Positions 27,000-37,027 of a stretch of 64,000 nucleotides of DNA are shown here, piece by piece (within the stretch, counting starts at the first letter, position 1; each line of letters opens with the position of its first letter). The position numbers and the translations under genes are program-made. The notes under the pieces are model-generated. The model did no database searches. It was not told where the DNA came from and worked only from the letters and a program-made list of their open reading frames with translations. Source of the DNA: Microvirga arvi (GTDB taxonomy: Bacteria > Pseudomonadota > Alphaproteobacteria > Rhizobiales > Beijerinckiaceae); NCBI RefSeq assembly GCF_016892765.1, contig NZ_JAFEMD010000009.1, positions 62,001 to 126,000 of the forward strand, written 5' to 3'.

Positions 27000-29339
27000 A
27001 TGCTATCCATAGGTCAGCGCATCGCGGACGAACTGAATGTTCAGGAGTGGCAGGTCAAGGCGGCCATCGGGCTGCTCGACGGCGGTTCGACCGTGCCCTT
27101 CATCGCGCGCTACCGCAAGGAAGTTACCGGCACCCTGGACGATGCCCAGCTGCGCACCCTCGAAGAGCGTCTGCGCTACCTGCGCGAGATGGAGGACCGC
27201 CGCAAGTCCATCCTCGACAGCATCCGCGAGCAGGGCAAGCTCACCGATGAGCTGGCTCTTCAGATCAACACCGCAGATACCAAGGCGCGGCTGGAAGACC
27301 TCTACCTGCCCTACAAGCCCAAGCGCCGCACCAAGGCGCAGATTGCCAAGGAAGCCGGCCTTGAGCCGCTGGCCGACCTGCTCCTGGGCGAGCCCACCCG
27401 GGAGCCGAAAGAGGCTGCGGCTGCTTTCGTAAGTCTGGAAAAGGAGATTGCTACGCCGGAGGCGGCACTGGAAGGCGCGCGCTCCATTCTGGTCGAGCGT
27501 TTCGCAGAGAACGCCGAACTTCTCGGTGCCCTGCGCGAGATTTATTGGGAGCGTGGCAGCCTCGCCTCCAAGGTGCGCGACGGCAAGAAGACGGACGGTG
27601 CCAAGTTCGCCGATTACTTCGATTTCGCCGAGCCGCTGCCGAAGCTGCCCTCCCACCGTATCCTCGCGCTCTTCCGGGGTGAGAAGGAGGAGATCCTCGA
27701 TCTGCGCATGGAAGAGGACAAGGACAGCGCCGATCCCGGCTACGTCAGCCGCTACGAGGGCCGCGTCGCGCTCGCCTTCGGCATTGCCGATCAGGGCCGC
27801 CGCGGCGACAAGTGGCTTCTCGATACGGTGCGCTGGGCCTGGCGGACGAAGCTGCGCTTCTCCATCGAGCTCGATATGAAGATGAAGCTCTGGCAGCTCG
27901 CCGAGGATGAGGCGGTGAAGGTGTTCGCCGGCAACCTGCGCGACCTGCTGCTGGCGGCTCCCGCTGGCGCCCGCCCGACGCTCGGTCTCGATCCCGGCTA
28001 CCGCACCGGCGTGAAGGTGGCCGTGGTCGATGCGACCGGAAAGGTGGTGGCCACCGATACCATTTACCCGCACGAACCAAAACGCCAATGGGATGAATCC
28101 ATCGCCACGCTGGCGCGGCTCTGCCGCGTGCACCGGGTCGAGCTGATCGCCATCGGCAATGGCACCGCCTCGCGCGAGACCGACAAGCTCGCCGCCGAAC
28201 TCGTGTCGAAGCATCCGGACCTGAAGCTCACCAAGATCATGGTCTCGGAAGCGGGTGCCTCCGTCTATTCCGCATCGGCCTTTGCCAGCCAGGAACTGCC
28301 GGATCTCGATGTGTCGCTGCGCGGTGCCGTCTCCATCGCCCGGCGCCTGCAGGATCCGCTGGCCGAACTCGTGAAGATCGACCCGAAATCCATCGGCGTC
28401 GGCCAGTACCAGCACGATCTTGCCGAGTACAAGCTTTCCCGCTCCCTCGACGCGGTGGTGGAGGATTGCGTGAACGCCGTCGGAGTCGATCTCAACACCG
28501 CTTCCGCTCCGCTGCTCGCCCGCGTCTCGGGCCTCGGCGACTGGGTCGCGCAGAACATCGTCTCCCATCGTGATGCCAACGGCGCGTTCAAGACCCGCAA
28601 GGCGCTGACCAAGGTCTCAGGGCTTGGCCCGAAGACCTTCGAGCTGGCCGCAGGGTTCCTGCGCATCCCCAACGGCGACGACCCGCTCGATGCCTCCGGC
28701 GTCCACCCGGAAGCCTATCCGGTCGTGCGCCGCATTCTCGAAGCCACGAAGAGCGATATCAAGGTAATGATCGGCAACGGCGCGGTGTTGAAGAAGCTCA
28801 ACCCGCAAAGCTTCACCGACGAGAAATTCGGCGTCCCGACCGTGAAGGACATCCTGAGCGAGCTGGAGAAGCCGGGGCGCGATCCGCGCCCAGAGTTCAA
28901 GACCGCCACCTTCATGGAGGGGGTGGAGAAGATCGGTGATCTGAAGCCCGGCATGATGCTGGAAGGCGTCGTCACCAACGTGGCCGCCTTCGGCGCCTTC
29001 GTGGATGTCGGCGTGCACCAGGATGGGCTCGTGCACATCTCGGCGCTCGCCGACACCTTCGTGAAGGACCCGCGCACTGTCGTGAAGCCCGGCGATATCG
29101 TGAAGGTGAAGGTGCTTGAGGTGGATATTCCCCGCAAGCGCATCTCGCTGACCATGCGCATGACCGACCCGGCCGAGAAGCGCAGCTCGGGACGGCAGGA
29201 AGAAAACCGCGGGGCTTTCCAGAAGCATAAGGCCCAAGCGGAGCGGAAGCCCGCTGCACAAGCGCCCTCCTCCGGCGGCGCTCTAGCGGACGCTCTGCGC
29301 CGGGCGGCAATGGGCAACGACAAGGACACCCGGAAATGA
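27000..29339 (+). CDS. tex: Tex family RNA-binding transcription accessory protein
   Basis: 779 residues with the standard Tex layout: N-terminal helical Tex_N ([34 protein letters not shown]), YqgF/RNase H-like domain from about residue 325 ([17 protein letters not shown]), helix-hairpin-helix region ([17 protein letters not shown]) and C-terminal S1 domain ([31 protein letters not shown]). The charged tail is low complexity. Start 27000 has GGAG 7 bases upstream; ATG 26952 lacks a ribosome site. Tex acts in nucleic-acid binding and ribosome-linked expression; exact role is unsettled. Confidence 0.95.
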   Translation: MLSIGQRIADELNVQEWQVKAAIGLLDGGSTVPFIARYRKEVTGTLDDAQLRTLEERLRYLREMEDRRKSILDSIREQGKLTDELALQINTADTKARLEDLYLPYKPKRRTKAQIAKEAGLEPLADLLLGEPTREPKEAAAAFVSLEKEIATPEAALEGARSILVERFAENAELLGALREIYWERGSLASKVRDGKKTDGAKFADYFDFAEPLPKLPSHRILALFRGEKEEILDLRMEEDKDSADPGYVSRYEGRVALAFGIADQGRRGDKWLLDTVRWAWRTKLRFSIELDMKMKLWQLAEDEAVKVFAGNLRDLLLAAPAGARPTLGLDPGYRTGVKVAVVDATGKVVATDTIYPHEPKRQWDESIATLARLCRVHRVELIAIGNGTASRETDKLAAELVSKHPDLKLTKIMVSEAGASVYSASAFASQELPDLDVSLRGAVSIARRLQDPLAELVKIDPKSIGVGQYQHDLAEYKLSRSLDAVVEDCVNAVGVDLNTASAPLLARVSGLGDWVAQNIVSHRDANGAFKTRKALTKVSGLGPKTFELAAGFLRIPNGDDPLDASGVHPEAYPVVRRILEATKSDIKVMIGNGAVLKKLNPQSFTDEKFGVPTVKDILSELEKPGRDPRPEFKTATFMEGVEKIGDLKPGMMLEGVVTNVAAFGAFVDVGVHQDGLVHISALADTFVKDPRTVVKPGDIVKVKVLEVDIPRKRISLTMRMTDPAEKRSSGRQEENRGAFQKHKAQAERKPAAQAPSSGGALADALRRAAMGNDKDTRK

Positions 29340-29392
29340 TGTCGACAGGGGCGGCTTGTCGCCGCCTCTGAACTGTTCTAGAAGCAAAGCGT

Positions 29393-29482
29393 CTCACGGG
29401 GAGCCTCTTGACGAGGCTGAGAGGCGGCCAGGCCGCCGACCCGTCGAACCTGATCCGGGTCATGCCGGCGGAGGGAATGAGC
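29393..29482 (+). promoter_or_regulatory. TPP riboswitch (THI element)
   Basis: The aptamer core is clear: CACGGGGAGCC, then GAGGCTGAGAGG, then GACCCGTCGAACCTGATCC, and GGGTCATGCCGGCGGAGGGAA. These are the conserved J and P elements of the thiamine pyrophosphate riboswitch. It lies 83 bases before thiB. Downstream, CCCCGTGCAA (29508-29517) can pair with TTGCATGGG (29544-29552), which abuts the GGGAG ribosome site of thiB, so control may be translational; that second part is inference. Confidence 0.95.
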
Positions 29483-29564
29483 ATGCGACATCGCCATAAA
29501 AGCCATGCCCCGTGCAATCTGCGCCGCCAGTCCGGCCTGCCTCTTGCATGGGAGCGCCCTTAAG

Positions 29565-30569
29565 ATGTTACGCCGCCTTCTTCTCACTCTCGTTTCGCTC
29601 GGGCTCGCCACCGGCTTCGCCCAGGCTCAGACCAAGCCGACGCTCACCGTCTACACCTACAGCTCGTTTGCCGGGAAATACGGCCCCGCCAAGACCATCA
29701 AGGAGCGGTTCGAGGCGACCTGCGGCTGCGAGCTCACCTGGGTCACCGCCGAGGATGCGGGCAGCCTGCTCGGGCGCCTGCGCCTGGAGGGCGAGAACAC
29801 GAAGGCCGATGCTGTCGTCGGCCTCGACATGAACCTCGTGGCCGAAGCGAAGTCCCTCAAGCTTTTTGCCCCGCACGGCACCGAAGTGAAGGATCTCTCG
29901 CTTCCCATCGAATGGAAGGACGACACGTTCGTCCCCTTCGACTGGGGCTACTATGCCTTTGTTTACGACGCCAACAAGCTCCCCAATCCGCCGAAGAGCC
30001 TGAAGGAACTCGTCGACAATCCGAACGGTCCGAAAGTGGTCCTGCAGGATCCCCGCACCAGCGCGCCGGGCCTCGGCCTTCTGCTGTGGATGCAGAAAAT
30101 CTATGGCGACAAGTCTGGCGAGGCCTGGGGCAAGCTGAAGCCCCGCATCGTCACCTTCACCAAGGGCTGGTCGGAGGCCTACGGCCTCTTCATGAAGGGC
30201 GAAGCTGACATGGTGATGTCCTACACCACGTCTCCGGCCTACCACATCGTCGCGGAGAAGAAGGACAACTACAAGGCTGCCGCCTTCACGGAAGGCCATT
30301 ACCTTCATGTGGAGCTCGCCGGCATGACCCGCACGACGAAGCAGCCGGAACTAGCCAAGACCTTCATGGCCTTTGTTCTCAGTGAACCGTTCCAATCCAC
30401 CATCCCTGAGACCAACTGGATGTATCCGGCGAAGAACCCGCCCTCCGGCACGCCGGCGGCTCTCAAGGGCATGATCGAGCCGAGCGAGGCGCTTCTCTTC
30501 ACGCCTGAGGAGGTGCAGCAGAACCGCCGCGCCTTCACCGATGCCTGGCTCAACGCCACGGCACGCTGA
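29565..30569 (+). CDS. thiB: Thiamine ABC transporter, periplasmic binding protein
   Basis: 334 residues with signal peptide MLRRLLLTLVSLGLATGFAQA and mature sequence starting QTKPTLTVYTYSSFAGKYGP. The following ATCGCELTWVTAEDAGSLLGRLRLEG and FDWGYYAFVYD resemble ThiB of E. coli. It captures thiamine or its phosphates in the periplasm for ThiPQ. The first gene after the TPP riboswitch; ribosome site GGGAG about 9 bases upstream of ATG 29565. The upstream frame to 29505 overlaps the regulatory leader and is rejected. Confidence 0.95.
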   Translation: MLRRLLLTLVSLGLATGFAQAQTKPTLTVYTYSSFAGKYGPAKTIKERFEATCGCELTWVTAEDAGSLLGRLRLEGENTKADAVVGLDMNLVAEAKSLKLFAPHGTEVKDLSLPIEWKDDTFVPFDWGYYAFVYDANKLPNPPKSLKELVDNPNGPKVVLQDPRTSAPGLGLLLWMQKIYGDKSGEAWGKLKPRIVTFTKGWSEAYGLFMKGEADMVMSYTTSPAYHIVAEKKDNYKAAAFTEGHYLHVELAGMTRTTKQPELAKTFMAFVLSEPFQSTIPETNWMYPAKNPPSGTPAALKGMIEPSEALLFTPEEVQQNRRAFTDAWLNATAR

Positions 30570-30575
30570 TCGCTC

Positions 30576-32153
30576 ATGCTGACCTTGAGGCTGCCCCATC
30601 CCGGAAGCCTTGTGGCCTTTGCCATTCTGGCTCTGGTCGCGGGCGGCTTCATCGCGCTTGCCACCTTCGATGGAGGAACGCCGACGCTTTTCTCCATCGG
30701 CCCCTATCTCGGCAGGGTGCTCGCCTTTTCGATCATCCAGGCGACGCTTTCGACGATCCTGTCCCTTGCCCTCGGTATCGGTCTGGCGCTCGCTCTCGTC
30801 CGGCGCGTCTTCCCTGGCCGGAGCATCGTTCTGGCAGCCTTGAGCACGACGATGGTGATGCCGACCATCGTTGCCGTCTTTGCGGTCTTCGCCGTCTACG
30901 GTCGAAGCGGCTGGCTCGCCGAATTGCTCGCCTTCTTCGGATGGGAGACTCGGTTCAGCATCTTCGGCTATCCCGGCATTCTCATCGCGCATGTGTTCCT
31001 GAACGCCCCCTTCGTGGCGCGGCTCTCGCTGGATGGCTTGAACCAGATTCCGGCTGAGCATTGGCGCCTCGCCACTGCCTTCGGCTTCACGCCGACGCAG
31101 GTTTTCCGCCACCTCGATTGGCCCGTCCTGCGTGCAGAACTGCCCGGCATCTCGGGCCTCATCTTTCTCATGTGCTTCAAAAGCTTCGCCATCGTGCTCG
31201 CGCTCGGGGGTGGCCCGAGCCGTTCCACCCTCGAAGTGGCGATCTATGAAGCGCTCAAGATCGATCTCGATTTCGGCCGCGTTGCGTGGCTGGCCCTGAT
31301 CCAGCTCGTCATCTGCCTATCGATGACGGCTCTTCTCCACTGGGCCTTCACGCGACCACCTGTCGGCCACACGATCCGCAACCTCGTTCGCCGTCCCGAT
31401 GCGAAGGACCGCCGCCTGAGAATCGTCGACACGATCGTGCTCACGGTTGGAGCGCTCTTCATCGCGCCGCTCGGCTTCAGCGTCCTGACAGGCTTGCGCA
31501 ATATCCTCGATGTCCTGGACGAAGATCTTTTTCAGGCTTTTGTCACGAGTATGATCATCGCGGCTGCCGCCGCCGTCATCGCCTGCTTGCTCGCTCTCGC
31601 GCTCGCGTCCGCGGCGCGCCGCCGGCGCCTCGTTCTGCGCTCACCACGCATCGCAGCCGTCTACGACTTCCTGCCCGATACGCTCCTCGCCATTCCGCCT
31701 TTTGCACTGACGGCAGGCCTCTTCCTGCTGCTCCAGCGCTTCGGTGATCCCTCGTCCGCCGGATTCATCCTTCTGCCACTCATCAACGGGCTGGCTGCAT
31801 TGCCCTTCGCTTACCGCTATGTCGCGCCCCATCTCCTCAACGTCGAGGAGCGCTACGGCCGGGTCGCGGCTTCTCTCGGCGTCACCGGCTGGGCGAAGCT
31901 GACGATCATGGACTGGCCCGCTCTCAAGCGCCCGCTTGCTGCAGGCCTTGCCTTGTCCATGGCGCTGTCGTTCGGCGATTTCGGCATCATCGCCCTCTTC
32001 GGGGGCACGGAACTCGTGACCCTGCCCTATCTTCTCTACGAGCGCCTCGGCGCCTACCGGCTGGATGAGGCCTCGGCCATCGGACTCGTCATCGTTCTCG
32101 TCGCCTTTCTCCTGGCTCATGTTTCAGGTCGCCTGTCCCATGCTGATGATTGA
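30576..32153 (+). CDS. thiP: Thiamine ABC transporter, permease
   Basis: 525 residues with about twelve membrane helices in two homologous permease halves, as in ThiP. Each half carries an EAA-type loop: HWRLATAFGFTPTQVFRHLDWPVLRAELPG in the first and YGRVAASLGVTGWAKLTIMDWPALKRPLAAG in the second. It starts 6 bases after the thiB stop and overlaps thiQ by 14 bases. Confidence 0.95.
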   Translation: MLTLRLPHPGSLVAFAILALVAGGFIALATFDGGTPTLFSIGPYLGRVLAFSIIQATLSTILSLALGIGLALALVRRVFPGRSIVLAALSTTMVMPTIVAVFAVFAVYGRSGWLAELLAFFGWETRFSIFGYPGILIAHVFLNAPFVARLSLDGLNQIPAEHWRLATAFGFTPTQVFRHLDWPVLRAELPGISGLIFLMCFKSFAIVLALGGGPSRSTLEVAIYEALKIDLDFGRVAWLALIQLVICLSMTALLHWAFTRPPVGHTIRNLVRRPDAKDRRLRIVDTIVLTVGALFIAPLGFSVLTGLRNILDVLDEDLFQAFVTSMIIAAAAAVIACLLALALASAARRRRLVLRSPRIAAVYDFLPDTLLAIPPFALTAGLFLLLQRFGDPSSAGFILLPLINGLAALPFAYRYVAPHLLNVEERYGRVAASLGVTGWAKLTIMDWPALKRPLAAGLALSMALSFGDFGIIALFGGTELVTLPYLLYERLGAYRLDEASAIGLVIVLVAFLLAHVSGRLSHADD

Positions 32154-32841
32154 GAACTGCCACCTGACCTGGCCCGATTTCGTGGCGGATTATTCCCTTT
32201 CGGTGAAGTCAGGAAACCTCTGCGCCGTCATCGGCCCCTCCGGCGGCGGCAAGACCACCCTGCTCCATATGATCGCCGGCTTCGAGACACCGGAAAGCGG
32301 ACGGCTGACCTTCGGCGGCCAGAACCTTCTGCCGCTGGAGCCTGCCAAACGTCCTGTCGCCATGGTCTTCCAGGATCACAACCTGTTTCCTCACCTGAGC
32401 GTCACGCAGAACATCGGCCTGGGCCTGCGCCCCTCGCTGCACATGACCGATGATGAGACGATGCTCATCGAAGAGACGCTGGAGGCTGTTGGATTGAGGG
32501 GATTTGGCTCCCGCAAGCCCGGCGATATGTCGGGAGGTCAGCGTCAGCGCGTGGCGCTGGCCCGTGCACTTGTATCAGGGCGTCCGCTGATCCTGCTCGA
32601 CGAACCCTTCAGCAGCCTCGATCCCACCTTGCGCCGTGACATGATCCTGCTTGTCGACGAGATGAGGCGCAGGCGCCCGGTCACGATCCTGATGACGATC
32701 CACACGCCGGAGGATGCAGCCGATGTGGCGGATCAGATGGTCTTCGTTGCTGACGGAAAGGTCATTGCCTCGGGATCGCCCTCATCCATTCTCAACAGCT
32801 CGCTTGCGCCGCGGATCGCCGCTGCCGTGTCGAATTCGTGA
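32140..32841 (+). CDS. thiQ: Thiamine ABC transporter, ATP-binding protein
   Basis: 233 residues with Walker A GPSGGGKTT, Q-loop VFQDHNLFPHLSV, ABC signature MSGGQRQRVALARAL, Walker B LILLDEPFSSLD and switch His in MTIHTPEDA. Short NBD, as usual for ThiQ. ATG 32140 (or 32146) overlaps the end of thiP, so translation is coupled. Confidence 0.95.
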   Translation: MLMIENCHLTWPDFVADYSLSVKSGNLCAVIGPSGGGKTTLLHMIAGFETPESGRLTFGGQNLLPLEPAKRPVAMVFQDHNLFPHLSVTQNIGLGLRPSLHMTDDETMLIEETLEAVGLRGFGSRKPGDMSGGQRQRVALARALVSGRPLILLDEPFSSLDPTLRRDMILLVDEMRRRRPVTILMTIHTPEDAADVADQMVFVADGKVIASGSPSSILNSSLAPRIAAAVSNS

Positions 32842-33118
32842 ACAAAGCCTCATTCACGGAACGATCGGTCTGAACCATTGCTCCCGAAGTAAGACTTGCC
32901 GACAAGTGACCTCATACTGGTATCGCGGGACTTCAAAGACAATTTTTCTTTGACGGCGTCCTGCGACCCTGCAGGAGCCTCTCGTACACTTACACGATGC
33001 AGCATCCATGAGCTTGATTCCCAAAGCTGTTGGGTATTGCCACTGGCGCCTCTTCCCGAACTGGATATTAAGTGGCATTGTGCCCGTCCACTCTTTCGAT
33101 CCCGAGATCCGCTCGCGC
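32842..33118. other. Intergenic region carrying nag operon promoter
   Basis: 277 bases between thiQ and the nag operon, both plus strand. It contains an AT-rich inverted repeat TCAAAGA/TCTTTGA (about 32934-32954) and the half-site-like ACTGGTAT near 32917, similar to GntR/NagR-type operators. I see no gene; the frame open from 33008 is not used because its conserved part begins at 33119. Confidence 0.45.
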
Positions 33119-33997
33119 ATGACCGACCTCCTGTTCCTTGGCATCGATGGCGGCGGCACCAAATGCCGGGCCCGGCTGCGCAATGCGCAAGGAGACTTGC
33201 TGGGGGAAGGAACGGGTGGCCCATCCAACATCCGTCTCGACCCCGAACTGGTCTGGACCTCGATTCTGTCGGCCTGCCACGAAGCCTTGTCCCAGGCAGG
33301 GCTTCACAAGGGCGATCTCGGTCGCATACACGCCGGCATGGGAGCCGCCGGCGCGGGCCAGACAAGCGCCGTCGAGCGCCTCTTGACCCGTTCGCATCCT
33401 TTCGCTTCCTTCGAGATCGAAACGGATGCCCACACCGCCTGGCTTGGCGCCTTCAACGGAGGTGACGGGGCGATTCTCATCGTCGGTACGGGCTCTTGCG
33501 GCTATGGCGGCGTGAGCGGGCAATGCCATTACGTCGGCGGCTGGGGCTACGAGATTTCCGATGAGGGCAGCGGAGCCGTGATCGGGCGGGAACTCCTGCG
33601 CCGCTGCGTCTGGGCTCATGACGGACGTGCGCCTGCAACCCCGCTCTCCGATGCGGTGCTGGCCGAGTTCAAGAACGATCTCGAGGTTCTGGTCGATTGG
33701 GTCGGCAAGGCCCGGCCGAGCGATTACGGGCGCTATGCGCCGCTCGTCCTGGACTATGCCGAGCGGCGCGATCCGCTCGGCATCGACATCGTTGCGGAAG
33801 CCGCCACCGGGTTAGGCAGGATCGCCACCCGTCTCCTCGATCTCGGCGCTCCGGCAATCTGTCTTTTCGGGGGCCTTGCCGAGCCCCTGCGTCCCTGGCT
33901 CCCGCCGCCTGTGCAGCGGACCATTACCGCTCCGATAGCCGATGCCCTGGATGGCGCCATCCTGCTTGCCCGCACGTCCATGGCGGGGAGGCCCTGA
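33119..33997 (+). CDS. BadF/BadG/BcrA-type kinase, probable N-acetylglucosamine kinase
   Basis: 292 residues of the ASKHA family. Phosphate-1 motif FLGIDGGGTKCRARL, phosphate-2 LIVGTGSCGYGG and the GGWGYEISDEGSGAVIGRELLR loop are typical of eukaryotic-like and bacterial GlcNAc kinases. Placed first in an operon with GntR, SIS deaminase and NagA, it would phosphorylate GlcNAc entering the cell to GlcNAc-6-phosphate for NagA. It overlaps gntR by one base. Sugar specificity is inferred from context. Confidence 0.85.
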   Translation: MTDLLFLGIDGGGTKCRARLRNAQGDLLGEGTGGPSNIRLDPELVWTSILSACHEALSQAGLHKGDLGRIHAGMGAAGAGQTSAVERLLTRSHPFASFEIETDAHTAWLGAFNGGDGAILIVGTGSCGYGGVSGQCHYVGGWGYEISDEGSGAVIGRELLRRCVWAHDGRAPATPLSDAVLAEFKNDLEVLVDWVGKARPSDYGRYAPLVLDYAERRDPLGIDIVAEAATGLGRIATRLLDLGAPAICLFGGLAEPLRPWLPPPVQRTITAPIADALDGAILLARTSMAGRP

Positions 33998-34782
33998 TGA
34001 ATCAGCTCTCCGGCGAGGCACTGGCGCTTCTTCCCCTCAACGAGGCCAATCCCACGCCTCTCTATCTCCAGCTGCAGCAATCCATCGAGGAGGCGGTGCG
34101 TAACGGCGCGCTCAAGGCGGATGCGGCGCTTCCTGGAGAGCGGGACCTCGCCAAGCAGCTTGGCATTTCGCGCGTGACCGTGCGCAAGGCCATTACGGGC
34201 TTGGTGCAGAAGGGCGTGCTCGTCCAACGCTGGGGTTCGGGCACCTTCATCGCGCCGCAGATGCGGCTGGAGCAGCCCCTCTCCCGCCTGTCGAGCTTCA
34301 CCGACGACATGTCGGCGCGCGGCCTGAAATCCTCGGCCGTGATGCTGAGCCAGTCGATTGGCCAAGCCTCGACGGATGAGCTCATGGCGCTTGGTCTCTC
34401 ACCGGGCGATCTTGTAAGCCGGGTCAACCGCCTGCGTCTGGCGAACGGAATTCCCATGGCGATCGAAAACGCCGTCGTTCCGTCACGCGTTCTGCCTGAT
34501 CCATCCCTGGTCAAGCAGTCCCTGTATGCCGTCCTGCACGAGAAGGGGTTCATGCCGACCCGAGCCCTCCAGCGGCTGCATGCGGTGCTTCTCACCGAGG
34601 AACAGGCGTCCCTCCTCGGCGTTCCGCCTCAGAGCCCCGCGCTCTACATCGAGCGCCGCTCGTTCACCGCAACGGGCGAAGTGGTCGAGTTCACCTCGTC
34701 CTATTATCGGGGCGATGCCTATGATTTCGTGGCCGAGCTGACCATCAGCCCGCCCGACCGGATGCAGAATAATGACGTCTGA
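33997..34782 (+). CDS. GntR family regulator (HutC/NagR type, UTRA domain)
   Basis: 261 residues: winged-helix domain (residues about 20-85, with PGERDLAKQLGISRVTVRKAI and WGSGTFIA) followed by a UTRA effector domain (LSSFTDDMSARGLKSSAVM ... FVAELTISP). UTRA regulators of the NagR/DasR class bind amino-sugar phosphates. It lies inside the nag operon (1-base overlap upstream, 11-base overlap downstream) and most likely represses it and perhaps the facing muropeptide genes, which share TGGTCC-containing motifs. Confidence 0.9.
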   Translation: MNQLSGEALALLPLNEANPTPLYLQLQQSIEEAVRNGALKADAALPGERDLAKQLGISRVTVRKAITGLVQKGVLVQRWGSGTFIAPQMRLEQPLSRLSSFTDDMSARGLKSSAVMLSQSIGQASTDELMALGLSPGDLVSRVNRLRLANGIPMAIENAVVPSRVLPDPSLVKQSLYAVLHEKGFMPTRALQRLHAVLLTEEQASLLGVPPQSPALYIERRSFTATGEVVEFTSSYYRGDAYDFVAELTISPPDRMQNNDV

Positions 34783-35827
34783 AAACAATAGCGCTGTTTC
34801 CACCATCACGGCCATGCTGCGAGAGGCGCAGGAGGCGCCGCAGGTTGTCGCGCATCTGCTCGAAAGCAATGCGCCTCTCTGCCGCGACCTGGGCGAGCGG
34901 CTGCGTGCCTCTCCCCCGCCCTTCGCCGTGACCTGCGCGCGAGGCAGCTCCGACAATGCGGCAACCTTCGTCAAGTATCTGCTCGAAATCCATTCAGGCC
35001 TCGTGACGGCGTCAGTCGGCCCCTCGGTGACCTCCGTCTATGAGGCGCGCCCACGCATGCGTGATGCGCTCTTCCTCGCGGTGTCGCAATCGGGCCGCAG
35101 CCCGGACATCCTCAACCTTGCGCAGGCCGGTCGCGATGACGGTGCACTCACGGTCGCGCTGGTGAACGACACCTCCTCGCCGCTTGCCTCCACCTGCGAG
35201 GTCGTGCTGCCGCTCCATGCGGGTCCGGAAAAGAGCGTAGCTGCCACGAAATCCTTCATTGCGGCGCTCGCTGCCGGATTGCAGCTCGTCGCCCATTGGT
35301 CGCAGGACCAGGAGCTGCTGAATGCGCTCGACACTCTGCCGGATGTTCTCGCGAAGGCGTCCGCCGCCGATTGGTCGTCCGCGCTGCCGCTCCTGTCGGA
35401 CGCGAACAATCTCTTCGTCGTCGGGCGCGGCGTGGGCTTTGCTGTCGCACAAGAGGCCGCACTCAAGCTCAAGGAGACATCCGGCGTTCATGCGGAGGCG
35501 ATGAGCGCCGCTGAGTTGATGCATGGCCCCTGGACATTGGCCGGCGATCACTTCCCGATCATGGTTCTGAGCCAGCGGGACGAGACTCTGAGCGGCGTCA
35601 ATGATCTCGTGACGAAGCTGAACGAGCAGGGCGTTCCCGTCGTCGTCGCCGGCGCGGCGGAAGGCCCCGCCACCGTCATGCTGCCGCCCGTCGAGGATGT
35701 GCATCCCTATCTCGCGCCGATCGCGCTCATCCAGAGCTTCTACCCCCTCGTGAACGCCATTGCCCTGTCCCGCGGCCGCAACCCCGACAATCCCCCGCGC
35801 CTGCGCAAGGTGACGGAGACCGTCTGA
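34772..35827 (+). CDS. SIS-domain protein, probable glucosamine-6-phosphate deaminase (NagB-II type)
   Basis: 351 residues equal to the isomerase half of GlmS without its glutaminase domain. Two SIS domains are visible: CARGSSDNAATFVKYLLE, VSQSGRSPD and KSVAATKSFIAA, and then VVGRGVGFAVAQEAALKLKE followed by AEAMSAAELMHGP. In nag operons this family deaminates glucosamine-6-phosphate to fructose-6-phosphate and ammonia, replacing classical NagB, which is absent here. It overlaps gntR by 11 bases and nagA by one. Confidence 0.88.
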   Translation: MTSENNSAVSTITAMLREAQEAPQVVAHLLESNAPLCRDLGERLRASPPPFAVTCARGSSDNAATFVKYLLEIHSGLVTASVGPSVTSVYEARPRMRDALFLAVSQSGRSPDILNLAQAGRDDGALTVALVNDTSSPLASTCEVVLPLHAGPEKSVAATKSFIAALAAGLQLVAHWSQDQELLNALDTLPDVLAKASAADWSSALPLLSDANNLFVVGRGVGFAVAQEAALKLKETSGVHAEAMSAAELMHGPWTLAGDHFPIMVLSQRDETLSGVNDLVTKLNEQGVPVVVAGAAEGPATVMLPPVEDVHPYLAPIALIQSFYPLVNAIALSRGRNPDNPPRLRKVTETV

Positions 35828-36960
35828 TGGCCATTGCTCTCACCGGAGCCCGCATCTTCGACGGGTCCCACATGCTCGATGGCCGTGCCGTCGTGATCGA
35901 GAGCGGCCGCATCCTCGACGTCCCCCACGTGGAGAACCTCGGAACCGGCATCGAACGCCGCGAGGTGGACGGCCTGCTGGCTCCCGGCTTCATCGACGTC
36001 CAAGTCAATGGCGGCGGCGGCGTCCTCTACAACGACGTGCGCAGCGTCGATGGCATCAGGACCATCGCGAACGCGCACCGCGCCTATGGCACCACCGGTC
36101 TCTTGCCGACCTTCATCACGGATACCCGTGAGACGATGGCGGAGGCGGTCGAGGCCATGCGGGGAGCCCTGGAAGCACGCGTCCCCGGCGTTCTCGGCAT
36201 CCATCTCGAAGGCCCCTTCATCAGCCCCGAGCGCAAGGGTGTGCACAATCCTGCTTTTATGCGCCCGATGGAGGAGGAGGACATCGCCATCATGACCTCC
36301 TTGCGGGAGGGCCGCACTCTGGTGACGCTGGCGCCTGAGCGCAACAGCATGGCGTCCATCGCGCGGCTTGCTTCCGCAGGCGTGCTGATCTGTGCAGGTC
36401 ACACGGCCAGCGATTACGCCACCGTCATGGAAGCCACGCGCCACGGCCTGCGCGGATTCACGCATCTTTACAACGCCATGCCGCCGCTGGCCGGCCGCGA
36501 TCCGGGCCCTGTAGGCGCAGCCCTCGACAGCAGGGATACATGGTGCGGCCTCATCGTGGATGGGCATCATGTCAGCGATGCCGCTCTGCGGGTCGCGATT
36601 GCCGCCAAGGGCACGGAGCGGATGATGCTCGTGACTGATGCCATGTCGGTCACGGGCACGGATCTCGCGAGCTTCGACCTTCATGGCCGGACGATCTACC
36701 GCAAGGATGGCCGGCTCACCACGGAGGACGGGACGCTCGCCGGTTCCGATCTCGACATGGCGAGCGCCGTGCGCAACAGCGTCCAGCGCCTAGGTCTTGC
36801 CCTGCCGGATGTGCTGCGGATGGCGTCCCTCGTGCCGGCAAGCTTCCTCCGGCTCGATCATGAGCTCGGGCGCCTTGCACCGGGCTATCGCGCAGACCTC
36901 GTTCTCCTCGACGAGGCCTTGAATGTGCGACAGACCTGGATTTCTGGAAGCAGCGACTGA
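35827..36960 (+). CDS. nagA: N-acetylglucosamine-6-phosphate deacetylase
   Basis: 377 residues of the amidohydrolase superfamily. Motifs: GFIDVQVNGGGG, GIHLEGPFISPERKG, CAGHTASDY, HLYNAMPPLAGRDPG and VTDAMSVTGT with the catalytic Asp. It deacetylates GlcNAc-6-phosphate to glucosamine-6-phosphate, the substrate of the preceding SIS-domain deaminase. One-base overlap with that gene makes it the last gene of the operon. Confidence 0.96.
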   Translation: MAIALTGARIFDGSHMLDGRAVVIESGRILDVPHVENLGTGIERREVDGLLAPGFIDVQVNGGGGVLYNDVRSVDGIRTIANAHRAYGTTGLLPTFITDTRETMAEAVEAMRGALEARVPGVLGIHLEGPFISPERKGVHNPAFMRPMEEEDIAIMTSLREGRTLVTLAPERNSMASIARLASAGVLICAGHTASDYATVMEATRHGLRGFTHLYNAMPPLAGRDPGPVGAALDSRDTWCGLIVDGHHVSDAALRVAIAAKGTERMMLVTDAMSVTGTDLASFDLHGRTIYRKDGRLTTEDGTLAGSDLDMASAVRNSVQRLGLALPDVLRMASLVPASFLRLDHELGRLAPGYRADLVLLDEALNVRQTWISGSSD

Positions 36961-37027
36961 TCAGGGTGGCTCCGCTCAATAGGACGTGGTGCACATTGAC
37001 CAGCGGAGGCACTGAATCTCCGATGCC

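Noticed and set aside
32842..33118. Extended N-terminus of the nag-operon kinase from 33008
   Set aside because: The kinase fold begins at 33119 and the extra 37 codons have no family-like features.
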